A stretch of 64,000 bases of DNA from Eledone cirrhosa (lineage: Eukaryota; Mollusca; Cephalopoda; Octopoda; Eledonidae): NCBI GenBank assembly GCA_964016885.1, contig OZ024757.1, forward strand, positions 24,400,237 through 24,464,236, written 5' to 3'. Below are positions 33,540 to 45,383 of the stretch, one piece after another. The position numbers and the translations under genes are program-made. The notes beneath the pieces were generated by a model. That model did not search any database, was not told the DNA's origin, and was given only the letters and a program-made list of their open reading frames with translations. Positions within the stretch are counted from its first letter, which is position 1. Each line of letters opens with the position of its first letter.

Positions 33540-33960
33540 ATAAAAGAATGGAGTTGTATTTTAACGCCCCTGATATACCGTGTATTGTGTTAGCTGTCCC
33601 TTTTCCTATGGCAGCTGTTACGTCTAATGTAAGGCTAGGTGTGTCTTATATATAGTGTATTGTGGTAGCTTCCCCTTTATACGACCCATAATTACATCTG
33701 TCCCTCACGCCACACGGCCCAGAGTTGCAGCTTATAAAAAGGTGAACCTGTCTTTTAATGTCCCTGATATACAGTTGTAGCAGCCCCTCTGTATTACATC
33801 TAATATAAGAATGGGTCTGTCTTTTAACACCCCTGATATACAGTATATTGTTGTAGCTGCCTCTCCATACGGTTGCAGTTACATCTAAGTATGGGTTTGT
33901 CCCTTAACGGCCCACTGTTACATTTAATATAATGTTGGGTCTGTCTATACATACAACCCA
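33540..33960. repeat. 81-bp family, diverged edge units
   Basis: Units with GGCCCAGAGTTGCAGCTTAT and GTAGCAGCCCCTCTGTATTA mark the degenerate border of the main array. Confidence 0.7.
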
Positions 33961-36470
33961 CAATTACATCTAATGTAAGGATGTATCTGTCTTTTAACAT
34001 CCCTGATATACAGTATATTGTAATAGCTACCCCTCCATATGGTCTATAGTTATATCTAAAGATAGGTCTGTCTTTTAACATCCCTGATATACAGTATATT
34101 GTAATAGCTACCCCTCCATATGGTCTATAGTTATATCTAAAGATGGGTCTATCTTTTAACATCCCTGATATACAGTATATTGTAATAGCTACCCCTCCAT
34201 ATGGTCTATAGTTATATCTAAAGATAGGTCTGTCTTTTAACATCACTGATATACAGTATATTGTGCTAGCTGTCCCTCCATATGGCCCCTAATTACATCT
34301 GATATAATGTTGGGTCTGTCTCTACCTCCATACGGCCCACAGCTGTAGCTTATAAAAAGGTGGACCTTTCCTATAACGTCCCTGATATACAGTGGTAGCA
34401 GCCCCTCTACATCCCACAATTACATCTATGGTTGGGCCTGTCTTTTAACGTCCCTGATATACAGTACATTGTAATAGCTACCCCTCCATACGGGCTATAG
34501 TTATATCTAAAGATGGTTCTGTCATTTAACGTCCCTGATATACAGTATATTGTAATAGCTACCCCTCCATATGGTCTATAGTTATATCTAAAGATGGGTC
34601 TGTCTTTTAACATCCCTGATATACAGTATATTGTAATAGCTACCCCTCCATATGGTCTATAGTTATATCTAAAGATGGGTCTGTCTTTTAACATCCCTGA
34701 TATACAGTATATTGTAATAGCTACCCCTCCATATGGTCTATAGTTATATCTAAAGATGGGTCTGTCTTTTAACATCCCTGATATACAGTATATTGTAATA
34801 GCTACCCCTCCATATGGTCTATAGTTATATCTAAAGATGGGTCTGTCTTTTAACATCCCTGATATACAGTATATTGTAATAGCTACCTCTCCATATGGTC
34901 TATAGTTATATCTAAAGATGGTTCTGTCATTTAACGTCCCTGATATACAGTATATTGTAATAGCTACCCCTCCATATGGTCTATAGTTATATCTAAAGAT
35001 GGTTCTGTCATTTAACGTCCCTGATATACAGTATATTGTAATAGCTACCTCTCCATATGGTCTATAGTTATATCTAAAGATGGGTCTGTCTTTTAACATC
35101 CCTGATATACAGTATATTGTAATAGCTACCCCTCCATATGGTCTATAGTTATATCTAAAGATGGGTCTGTCTTTTAACATCCCTGATATACAGTATATTG
35201 TAATAGCTACCCCTCCATACGGGCTATAGTTATATCTAAAGATGGTTCTGTCATTTAACGTCCCTGATATACAGTATATTGTAATAGCTACCTCTCCATA
35301 TGGTCTATAGTTATATCTAAAGATGGGTCTGTCTTTTAACATCCCTGATATACAGTATATTGTAATAGCTACCCCTCCATACGGGCTATAGTTATATCTA
35401 AAGATGGTTCTGTCATTTAACGTCCCTGATATACAGTATATTGTAATAGCTACCTCTCCATATGGTCTATAGTTATATCTAAAGATGGGTCTGTCTTTTA
35501 ACATCCCTGATATACAGTATATTGTAATAGCTACCCCTCCATATGGTCTATAGTTATATCTAAAGATGGTTCTGTCATTTAACGTCCCTGATATACAGTA
35601 TATTGTAATAGCTACTCCTCCATATGGTCTATAGTTATATCTAAAGATGGGTCTGTCTTTTAACGTCCCTGATATACAGTATATTGTAATAGCTACCCCT
35701 CCATATGGTCTATAGTTATATCTAAAGATGGGTCTATCTTTTAACATCCCTGATATACAGTATATTGTAATAGCTACCCCTCCATACGGTCTATAGTTAT
35801 ATCTAAAGATAGGTCTGTCTTTTAACATCACTGATATACAGTATATTGTGCTAGCTGTCCCTCCATATGGCCCCTAATTACATCTGATATAATGTTGGGT
35901 CTGTCTCTACCTCCATACGGCCCACAGCTGTAGCTTATAAAAAGGTGGACCTTTCCTATAACGTCCCTGATATACAGTGGTAGCAGCCCCTCTGTACATC
36001 CCACAATTACATCTATGGTTGGGCCTGTCTTTTAACGTCCCTGATATACAGTACATTGTAATAGCTACCCCTCCATACGGGCTATAGTTATATCTAAAGA
36101 TGGTTCTGTCATTTAACGTCCCTGATATACAGTATATTGTAATAGCTACCCCTCCATATGGTCTATAGTTATATCTAAAGATAGTTCTGTCATTTAACGT
36201 CCCTGATATACAGTATATTGTAATAGCTACCCCTCCATATGGTCTATAGTTATATCTAAAGATGGGTCTGTCTTTTAACATCCCTGATATACAGTATATT
36301 GTAATAGCTACCCCTCCATATGGTCTATAGTTATATCTAAAGATGGGTCTGTCTTTTAACGTCCCTGATATACAGTATATTGTAATAGCTACCCCTCCAT
36401 ATGGTCTATAGTTATATCTAAAGATAGTTCTGTCATTTAACGTCCCTGATATACAGTATATTGTGGGAGC
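33961..36470. repeat. 81-bp satellite, homogenised core array
   Basis: About 30 units of 81 bp, signature ATGGTCTATAGTTATATCTA then AAAGATGGGTCTGTCTTTTA. Two main variants alternate irregularly: GGGTCTGTCTTTTAACATCC and GGTTCTGTCATTTAACGTCC. A marker block of diverged units is repeated 1,585 bp apart (34,281 and 35,866). Since 81 = 27 codons and the minus strand has no stop, a 474-aa open frame (34,407-35,831) of 27-residue repeats appears. I do not consider it a gene. Confidence 0.9.
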
Positions 36471-36479
36471 TGCCCGCTG

Positions 36480-36682
36480 TTACAGCTAATATAGTTGTTT
36501 CTACTTTTGGCACAAGGCCAGCAATTATCCCAGTGTATTACTGGTACTTTATTTTATCGACCCCTTAAGGATGAAAGGCAAAGTTAACCTCGGCGGGTTT
36601 TGAACTCAGTCCGTAAAGGGACGTAACTGTGCTGCAAAGCATGGCGTCCGATCCTCTACTGATACTGCCAATCCACCGCCCT
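36480..36682 (-). mobile_element. tRNA-derived SINE, minus strand
   Basis: Same family as 318-477, inserted in or next to an 81-bp unit: the flanking CCGCTGTTACAGCTAATATA and TGTTACATCTAATATAATGT belong to the repeat, so the SINE split a unit and may have a short duplicated flank (TTACANCTAATATA). Confidence 0.75.
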
Positions 36683-37514
36683 TGTTACATCTAATATAAT
36701 GTCTGTCCGTCCGTCTATCTTTACAACCCACAATTACATCTAATGTAAGGATATGTCTGTCTTTTAACGTCCCTTATATACAGAGTATTGTGGTAGCTCT
36801 CTCTCCATACGGTCTATAGTTATATCTAAAGATGGCCTGTCTTTTAACACCCCTCATATACAGTGTATTGTGGTAGACGTCCCTCTATACGGCAGCAGTT
36901 ACATCTAAGTTTGGGTCTGTCTCTCGCTCCGTACGGCCCACAGTTGCAGCTTATAAAAGGTTAGGCCTGTCTCTTAACATCCCAAGAACTGGGGTCATCT
37001 GTCAATGGCACACTTTACCCTTCCCCTGTGTCCACACCCTTAAACCTGTAATCCATCAATACGGCCCACAGTTGCAGTTATAAAAAGGTGAACCTGTCTT
37101 TTAACATCCCAAGAACTGGGTTCATGTGTCAAAGGCACACATTACCGTCCCCTCCCCTTTGACAACACCCTTAAACCTGGAATCCATCGAGGTATGTATT
37201 GGTCACATATTGTGATAACTGTCCCTCTATACGGCAGCTGCTACTTCTAAGGGTGTGTTTGTCTTTTAACGCCCCTGATATCCAGTATATTGTGGTAGCT
37301 GTCCCTCTAGACGGCCCACAGTTGTAGCTTATAAAAAGATGGACCTGTCTTTTAATGTCCCTGATATACAGTGGAAGCAACCCCTCTGTACATCCCACAA
37401 TTAAATCTAATATAAGGATGTGTCTGTCTTATAACGTCCATGCTGCCCACAGTTACATCTAATATAATGTTGGGTCTGAGACTCGGCTCAACTTGCCTTT
37501 AAATGAGTCAAACG
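36683..37514. repeat. 81-bp family, diverged units, first of tandem pair
   Basis: It is repeated at 38,760-39,600 with an offset of about 2,077 bp. No coding signal is seen. Confidence 0.65.
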
Positions 37515-38215
37515 ATGATGATGATATATATATAGGCATAATTACGTCCTCGTGTGCCTCACATTCATTCCCCTTCGGTGGACATAGCCTTGGCCAGCAG
37601 GTGCTGATGTCACCCCGACGTGGTCTACGTTCATTGGGACTTTTGACCCTCAACCGTATCACCCTCTCGCTGGTGGGTCAGCAGTGGTGGCCAAATTACT
37701 ACCCATTATCGCCACCAAGCTTCCAGCTTATCCCCTCTCTCCTGCTCCAAAGCCAACGGGAGGCCTTCTTCTCTCGTCCTGTCATTCCACTGAGCCAAGA
37801 ATCCCTGCAGCCCACCTCGACTGGAAATAGCCATACCTGCGAACCTTTCTCGCTACACTCCAGCACAAGTTCTTGATATTTGCTCCTCCTGTCACGAACC
37901 TCTATAGAGAGTTGAGATTGATCCTGGGCAGGCGATGATCCTTCATCCTAGAGTCGTGCCCTGTCCAGCGTACTAGGGAGTTCAGCTTCGTGTTTAATCT
38001 TCCACACGTTAGTACAGTCTTCCAAATTCACTGCTCACCTTTGCCAGTCTCTTGCTGACTTCCCTGTCGATCTTGGCACCCGATGTGATGGTGCACCCCA
38101 GGTAGGTGAAATGACGGACTGTTTTCAGTTCAGTCTCGCCAACGGTGATATGGGGAGAGTGGTACCCTTCCTGAGGTGCAGGCTGGTGGAATACCTCCAT
38201 CTTACAGTCCAGAAG
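37515..38215 (-). mobile_element. LINE C reverse-transcriptase C-terminal fragment
   Basis: Nearly identical to 32,826-33,500. HQPAPQEGYHSPHITVGETE is kept on the minus strand at 38,200. Confidence 0.75.
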
Positions 38216-38239
38216 CTGGAAGTGATACGCAGGAAGAGT

Positions 38240-39604
38240 CTTTCTCGGTGATAAAAGAATGGAGTTGTATTTTAACGCCCCTGATATACCGTGTATTGTG
38301 GTAGCTGTCCCTTTTCCTATGGCTGCTGTTACATCTAATGTAAGGATGGGTCTGTCTTTTAACGTCCCTTATATACAGTATATTATGGTAGCTGTCCCTC
38401 TGTACAGCCCGCTGTTACATCTATGGGTGGGTCTCTTTTTAACATTCCTGATATACAGTATATTGTGCTAGCTGTCCCTTCATATGGCCCCTAATTACAT
38501 CTGATATAATGTTGGGTCTGTCTCTACCTCCATACGGCCCACAGCTGTAGCATATAAAAAGGTGGACCTTTCTTATAACGTCCCTGATATACAGTGGTAG
38601 CAGCCCCTCTGTACATCCCACAGTTACATCTATGGGTGGGCCTGTCCTTATATAGAGTATATTGTAATAGCTACCCCTCCATACGGGCTATAGTTATATC
38701 TAAAGATGGTTCTGTCATTTAACGTCCCTGATATACAGTATATTGTGGGAGCTGCCCACTGTTACAGCTAATATAATGTCTGTCCGTCCGTCTATCTTTA
38801 CAACCCACAATTACATCTAATGTAAGGATATGTCTGTCTTTTAACGTCCCTTATATACAGAGTATTGTGGTAGCTCTCCCTCCATACGGTCTATAGTTAT
38901 ATCTAAAGATGGCCTGTCTTTTAACACCCCTCATATACAGTGTATTGTGGTAGACGTCCCTCTATACGGCAGCTGTTACATCTAAGTTTGGGTCTGTCTC
39001 TCGCTCCGTACGGCCCACAGTTGCAGCTTATAAAAGGTTAGGCCTGTCTCTTAACATCCCAAGAACTGGGGTCATCTGTCAATGGCACACTTTACCCTTC
39101 CCCTGTGTCCACACCCTTAAACCTGTAATCCATCAATACGGCCCACAGTTGCAGTTATAAAAAGGTGAACCTGTCTTTTAACATCCCAAGAACTGGGTTC
39201 ATGTGTCAATGGCACACATTACCGTCCCCTCCCCTTTGACAACACCCTTAAACCTGGAATCCATCGAGGTATGTATTGGTCACATATTGTGATAACTGTC
39301 CCTCTATACGGCAGCTGCTACTTCTAAGGGTGTGTTTGTCTTTTAACGCCCCTGATATCCAGTATATTGTGGTAGCTGTCCCTCTAGACGGCCCACAGTT
39401 GTAGCTTATAAAAAGATGGACCTGTCTTTTAATGTCCCTGATATACAGTGGAAGCAACCCCTCTGTACATCCCACAATTTCATCTAATATAAGGATGTGT
39501 CTGTCTTATAACGTCCATGCTGCCCACAGTTACATCTAATATAATGTTGGGTCTGAGACACGGTCACTCGGCCCAACTTGCCTCTAAATGAGACAAACGA
39601 TGAT
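38240..39604. repeat. 81-bp family, diverged units, second of tandem pair
   Basis: 38,240-38,740 resembles 33,540-34,500 units. 38,768-39,600 repeats 36,691-37,500. Confidence 0.65.
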
Positions 39605-40137
39605 ATATATAGGCATAATTACGTCTTCAAGAAGATGCCTCACATCCATTCCCCTTCGGTGGACATAGCCTTGGCCAGCAGGTGCTGATGTCACTCCGCC
39701 GTGTTCTACGTTCATTGGGACTTTTGACCCTCAACCGTATCACCCTCTCGCTGGTGGGTCAGCAGTGGTGGCCAAATTACTACCCATTATCGCCACCAAG
39801 CTTCCAGCTTATCCCCTCTCTCCTGCTCCAAAGCCAACAGGAGGCCTTTTCTGCGAACTGCAGCCTTCTTCTCTCGTCCTGCCATTCCACTGAGCCGAAA
39901 ATTTCATGCAGCCCACCTCGACTGCAAATAGCCATACCTGCGAACCTTTTTCTCGTTACACTCCAGCACAGCTTCTTGTAACTTGGTCCTCCTGTCACGA
40001 ACGCCTATAGGTAGTTGAGATTGATCCTGGGCAGGCGATGGCCCTTCATCCTAGAGACGTGCCCTGCCCAGCGTATTTAGGAGTTCAGCTTCGTCTTTAA
40101 TCTTCCACGCGTTAGTACAGTCTACCAAATTCACTGC
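39605..40137 (-). mobile_element. LINE C fragment, third copy, truncated
   Basis: It matches 37,530-38,020 but ends in the region upstream of HQPAP. It joins 81-bp units at 40,137. Confidence 0.7.
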
Positions 40138-40500
40138 TGTCCCTTCTAATATAAGGGTGTGTTTGTCTTTTAACGTCCCAGATATAGAGTATATTGCTGT
40201 AGCTGTCCCTCCATACATCAGCCGTTTCATCTAATATAAGGTCTGTTTGTCTCCGTCTTTTAATGTCCCTCATATACAGTATATTGTGGTAGCTGGCTCC
40301 TCTCTACATCACACAGTTACATCTATGGGTGGGCCTCTATTTTAACGTCCCTGTTATACAGTGTTAGCTGTTCCCCCACACGGCCCTCAGTTACATGTAA
40401 TATAACAATGGGTCTGTATTTTAATGTCCCTGATATACAGTATATTGTGGTAGCTGTCCCTCCATACGGCGGCTTATAAAAGGTTAGGCCTGTCTCTTAA
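40138..40500. repeat. 81-bp family, diverged units
   Basis: Four units with TTTAACGTCCCAGATATAGA-type cores. Confidence 0.65.
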
Positions 40501-40777
40501 CATCCCAAGAACTGGGGACATCTGTCAATGGCACACTTCACCCCTCCTCTGTGGCCACACCCTTAAACCCGGAGTCCATCAAGGTACGTATTAAGTCACA
40601 TTTGTATCTATATTTTTAATTATTCGTTGTTAAAATATATGTAAACGGAATAAATGGAAGTAATTCAGGTGTGAATATATTTTTTATTAGAAAATTGTTA
40701 ATGTGTTGCTGTGTTGTTACGGGGTGTAGTTATGGTTTAAAATCGAAAACCGATGTTTATTGTCTTATGGATCGTTG
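40501..40777. repeat. Spacer module
   Basis: Counterpart of 1,141-1,329 and 16,700-17,000. No gene is seen. Confidence 0.45.
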
Positions 40778-40855
40778 GGTGACTGTACAGACAGTACATA
40801 TGTCAGTTCCTGCCTCCTTTGGTGACTGTACAGGTAGTACATATTTCAGTGGAAA
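40778..40855. repeat. 43-bp minisatellite, two-unit state
   Basis: Two diverged units (TGGGTGACTGTACAGACAGT and TTTGGTGACTGTACAGGTAG) lie in the place where copy 2 has about 23. Confidence 0.75.
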
Positions 40856-41560
40856 GTGTGTGTATCACACCTCATTCTCCTTCCAGGACTGAGAACACCC
40901 AAGTTAAATTTCCTCCCCCTCTCGAAGGCTCAATGTCCTCTCTGGCTTGTAAGATCTTCTCTGTGGCTAACGCTCGCTTAGGGGGCAAAGGCATGTAGTG
41001 TATGTACAGGTCGCCAAAAAAGCGGTTAAAAGAGTCTAACCTGTATAATCTTCTATGGTTATCGCTCGAATGTAAACAAAGCTGGCTACCCTCTCACGTC
41101 TAACTTGCGTCTCTATCGCAACATCTTGTAGACATCAAAGGGTCCTGAATTGTAGAAAGGGTCACCATCGAACTTCGATAAACCCCCATAATTAAACTCC
41201 CTAAACAATCCGTTGGCAGACATCGAAAACCCCGTCTTCGCAGCACCACCAATGCATTAATAATTGTCTTATGAAAAAAATATTTGAATCCAGAATTACT
41301 TCCCTTTGTTCCGTTTGCATATATTAATTTTTTTTTGATCAAAATTTTTCCAAAGTAGGCATAAGTACCACTATTTAACTCAGTAGAATTGCGGCCTTCG
41401 CGGTGGCGTGCGAACTGCGTCTCGTTCTACCAGTCCCCCTGTCTGGCGTTCGATTCGTAGTGGCGTACGATTGCATAGGCCTGGGACTATTCGGGGCCGG
41501 CACATAGATGCAAGGCCCGTCCCTGACCACCGTGAAGAATTCTTTTTCAAAATTTCAATA
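40856..41560. other. Duplicated segment then low-repeat, partly GC-rich stretch
   Basis: 40,856-41,190 matches 18,026-18,370. 41,380-41,530 is markedly GC-rich within AT-rich flanks and contains GGCGTTCGATTCGTAG, faintly like a tRNA B-box. I see no convincing gene. Confidence 0.35.
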
Positions 41561-41850
41561 ATATGCAAATGAGTTTGAAGTTCATTTACATATTAGAAGA
41601 ATTATATTTAAAAGAATCTTAATATATATATAGAGAATCTTAATTACACTCTTGAAGCTTCATTTACATATCTAATTTGCTCATTTGCATATTATAAGAA
41701 ATTTCCTAGAAATATACTAGTGAGAATCTTAATTACATTTTTGAAGGCTCATTTGCATATTAGAAGAAATTTTTTAGAAATATATTGGTGAGAATCTTAA
41801 TTACATTTTTGAAGGCTCATTTGCATATTAGAAGACATTTTAAGAAGAAC
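41561..41850. repeat. 68-bp repeat with octamer motifs
   Basis: About four units containing CTCATTTGCATATTA and GAGAATCTTAATTACATT. ATTTGCAT or its complement recurs at 41,566, 41,689, 41,752 and 41,820. Confidence 0.7.
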
Positions 41851-41867
41851 CTTGGAGGTTAATTACA

Positions 41868-42400
41868 TTCTTGGAAGACAGTTGAATTTGAACCTTCTTA
41901 ACTTAGTTTCTATATAAAGAGACTGTTTAGATTCTTAAAACCCACAATTTCACTTACATTCTTGGAAGACAGTTGGATTCGAACCTTTAAACTTAGCTTC
42001 TATATAAAGAGACTTTAGATTCTTAAAACCCACAATTTCACTTACATTCTTGGAAGACAGTTGGATTCGAACCTTCTTAACTTAGATTCTTAAAACCCAC
42101 AATTTCACTTACATTCTTGGAAGACAGTTGGATTCGAACCTTCTTAACTTAGATCCCACAATTTCACTTACATTCTTGGAAGACAGTTGGATTCGAACCT
42201 TCTTAACTTAGATTCTTAGAACCCACAATTTCACTTACATTCTTGGAAGACAGTTGGATTCGAACCTTCTTAAAACCCACAATTTCACTTACATTCTTGA
42301 AAGACAGTTGGATTCGAACCTTCTTAACTTAGATTCTTAGAACCCACAATTTCACTTACATTCTTGGAAGATAGTTGGATTCGAACCTTAGAATCTTCTT
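41868..42400. repeat. 69-bp repeat
   Basis: About eight units of CACAATTTCACTTACATTCT plus TGGAAGACAGTTGGATTCGA and ACCTTCTTAACTTAG, with internal deletions of multiples of the sub-blocks. Confidence 0.8.
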
Positions 42401-42740
42401 ACTACATTTTGACTCTTAGATTCTAACCCTTGATACTTCTTACTTAGATTCGAACCTGAGATACTTTCTTTACATTTTTGATACTTAGAACCCTTGATGT
42501 AACTACGTTTTTAGAGGACTGTTGGATTCGAACCCTCAATGATACTTTCTACATTGTTGACAATCTTTATTGATACTTACTTTCATTCCCTTGATGGTAC
42601 TTACTATTTTGGACGACTGTTAGATTCGAACCCTTCATGGTTCTTTCTTTAAATTTCTTTTCTATTTTCTTAGATTCGAACCATTGAAGACACCGTCTAC
42701 ATCGTTTATTGGACAACCATTTTTGGAGCGACTGTTGGAT
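42401..42740. repeat. Degenerate extension of the 69-bp repeat
   Basis: TTGGATTCGAACC-type motifs persist at irregular spacing. It relates to 483-662. Confidence 0.5.
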
Positions 42741-43319
42741 TCGAAACCTTGATGAGGCTGTTTAAAATATGTTTTACCTTCGTACCAGGAATAAATAAAC
42801 AACACAATAAAGTATATGATACAATTGTTTTATTACAAACTTATTTCATTCTTCAGAACACTTGTGTGGCTGGACATCTGTAAAGAAGAATTAAACAATA
42901 TTTCGCGTGTATTTAAATACATTTTTTGTCAATAAAAACACATTGAATTCTATTTTACGAAGTTATTTATTATTATTGATGTTCAAAATTAATTGAAAAA
43001 ACAATAAAATATATGTAACATACATATATCAGTTTTAACGCGATATTAACTCCGGCGCAAGGCAAGAAGATAACGTTCCCCCATCGAGAGACAGGAAGAT
43101 GGTGAACAGCTAGACTTATTGTGTGCACTTCGTAAAGATTGCAAGGAAGAGCAACAAACCTTGATTCGACAGCAGACAGGAATGAACTTAATCGAAACCA
43201 TCAAGAAAGGCAAACATAGATGGGCTGGTCACGTCTCCTCAGAGTGGACACCAAGGTACCGGAGAAGAACCAGTATGTGTTAGCAACAACTATTAGTGAT
43301 AGAGTGGACACCAGGGTAC
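42741..43319. other. AT-rich sequence with possible LINE C-terminal remnant
   Basis: Mostly featureless. At 43,185-43,265 the plus strand reads LIETIKKGKHRWAGHVSSEW, which resembles the RWxGHV motif at the end of LINE proteins. The segment around 43,075-43,145 is repeated in altered form at 43,480-43,570. Confidence 0.3.
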
Positions 43320-43945
43320 TTATGATCGTAAGTCCAAGTCACCACTAATGGAAGAATTAATTACTGAAGTTTCACATGGAGTGTGACATGACTGACTTAA
43401 TTACAGGTACAGACACACATTGTTAAGATGAAAACAAAACTTGTGTATAGAATTAAATACGGGAGATAAGATTTCCCCCATCGACAAAGTCAAATGGGAG
43501 AAAGAGGGTTTAAAACATAGATGGTGAACAGCTGGACTTATTGTGTGTACCTCGGAAAGATTGCAAGAGGTGGGCAGTTTTTGGAATAGACCCGCAAGTC
43601 TACAATCGAAACTACCGTGTTCGATTGCTGCTAGTGAGTTAGATCTGGAGAGGAAGACAACCACACAGTGATAGGGAGAAATAGTCGACAGAAGGATTTG
43701 ATAAAGACAAAGGAACTACCACAGGAAGAAGTAGGAACAATTTTTAAACTATACTAGATACATATTTATTAAGAAAAAATATAAATTTAATATACTGTAT
43801 ATCCGCAATGTATTGAAACAGGTGAGTGTATTTAATTAAGAATACGTTCACAAGAGAACAACTAGGTAGGTGTAAATAGTAGATCATACGAAGGATACTA
43901 AGAGGGAAAGATTTACAAAAATATCTCAACATAATATAAAAATCT
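43320..43945. repeat. Inverted copy of the SINE-side flank (11.2-11.3 kb)
   Basis: The reverse complement contains ACCTGTAATTAAGTCAGTC and TAGTGGTGAC, as at 11,230-11,290. The remainder has no recognised content. Confidence 0.5.
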
Positions 43946-44125
43946 ACGTTACCTTTCAGAAAACTGCTATTGTCCATTGCTAAACAATTTAGCAAGAGTT
44001 TCTGTAAAGCTTGTAACATTCTACAAACTGACGTTACCTTTCAGAAAACTGCTATTGTCCATTGCTAAACAATTTAGCAAGAGTTTCGGTAAAGCTTGTA
44101 ACATTCTACAAACTGACAGCCATTT
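43946..44125 (-). promoter_or_regulatory. Inverted first-exon-like module with 85-bp internal duplication
   Basis: The minus strand repeats the donor-ended segment of 10,117-10,210. The five-codon frame at 44,123-44,106 still encodes MAVSL although one codon differs (GCT for GCC). The stretch 43,946-44,030 is repeated as 44,031-44,115, so two donor-like AAAGGTAACG sites are present. The NRF-1 palindrome is degraded here (44,140-44,190). Confidence 0.4.
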
Positions 44126-44500
44126 TTTTTTCTGGTTTTGGATGGAGTTGAATACGCAAGCGCGATATTCACAAACCCAGTGCGCATGTTCCAAGTATCC
44201 TTGGATGAGGAGGTGAGGTTGTAGGTGAAAGTAGAACCAAGAATTTTGGGAACATACAGAGGAAGGAATTGATCGAAAAACCGAATTGAATTTACAACTG
44301 TTTTAGTTTTTACGGCCAGTATAATTCAGCTGAACATGAGTACCAGGAATAGGTGGGGGTTAACCCTGTGATGGACTGGCGGCCTGTCCAGGTGGGAGTC
44401 TTGTCCTCTCATTCGCTTTACGGGATAAGCGACAGGCCAGAGAACCTCCACATACTTTGGGGATTTAAGTCAACAAGACAATCGCCGACTAATTAACAAT
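44126..44500. other. Low-information sequence with SINE remnant
   Basis: 44,345-44,440 carries ATGGACTGGCGGCCTGTCCA and CGGGATAAGCGACAGGCC, the 3' part of the second SINE layout in plus orientation. No gene is seen. Confidence 0.4.
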
Positions 44501-45370
44501 ATTAAATGGTGATTACGGTTTCAGAAAATATTTAGCACTGTTGAAGAATTGAATCAACAATTTACAGTCTTTGATCTCAATCTTGAAATAAACATTGAAA
44601 TCCACCGAAAGGTTTGCTAAAGACAGAGCTGCTACAGGGAAAACTAGGAAGAGTTTTAAAACAAAATACACTAAATATATTTCCTGTGAATAAAAAAGAA
44701 ACATGTCGCATTTTATTGTTTATTTTCAACATTAATTTTGTGAATAAAAAACAAACACATAGGTTTTTCATTTTTTATTAAAATAACAATAGTGCTTAAA
44801 TAAATATATTCTACATGCGCCCACCATAGATGAAAATTAAGGGCCAGTCTGTCTTGTGGTTCTGGAGCTAGGGAGGGTGGCATACTGAAACAGCCACGTG
44901 GTTCACACTTGTGGGTAGCTAACTCGCCTCGGATAGCCGTACAAAATCTCAATCACAAACGGTGGTCAATACTTTGTCATAACGAGCAGCAAAGCCTGGG
45001 CTGGTCACTGAACACACAATGTTGTCACTTGAGAAAATGTCACAACGTATGACATCTTAACCGAAAGGCCTACCCTTACGGGGCGGGAAGGTTGTCATGC
45101 CGTTAATCGATATCGATCTGTTAACAGCTATGATTACGAGAATGACAGATATACAGGTGAGAAAGTACGTTTCTCTGTCACAGTCCTCACCCCACAGGCT
45201 GGAGGGAGAGGGTTGGTAGAAATATCTCTGAGTAACTGGGTGGAACAGGACCAAAGTAGTAAAGACTATAGCAGAGGAAGTGGAGAGGAGTTCCAGCTGG
45301 ATCTGGTAGAGGAAGAACAACAAAGGTGATCTACATCCAGATTAAGTGACCCACACACAACAGGTTAACG
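44501..45370 (-). repeat. Inverted acceptor-like, CEP-block and 0.37-kb modules, first copy
   Basis: On the minus strand: the 0.3-kb module (45,350-45,060), a shortened CEP block (44,945-44,840), then the acceptor TTATTCACAG with downstream exon-like sequence (44,700-44,513). A 63-aa minus-strand frame from 44,704 is shared only in part with other copies. Confidence 0.55.
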
Positions 45371-45383
45371 GAGCTACGGCCCA

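Larger units (their letters stand above)
31331..41130. repeat. Segmental duplication, partial rearranged copy 3
   Basis: It starts with LINE C sequence homologous to 14,941-15,070, then matches 15,200-15,540 (31,640-32,000), 7,360-7,625 (32,080-32,390), 18,365-19,150 (33,180-33,960) and 16,700-18,350 (40,490-41,130). It lacks the LINE A copies. A secondary tandem duplication with an offset of about 2,077 bp is visible (36,691 onward matches 38,768 onward). Confidence 0.75.

Noticed and set aside
34407..35831. A 474-residue repetitive protein on the minus strand
   Set aside because: It follows the 81-bp satellite exactly, and the same family is non-coding and frame-broken in its diverged units. 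Kept only as a finding.
41380..41540. A tRNA-like SINE head in the GC-rich patch
   Set aside because: Only one B-box-like string (GGCGTTCGATTCG). No matching A-box at the right distance and no second copy in the window.
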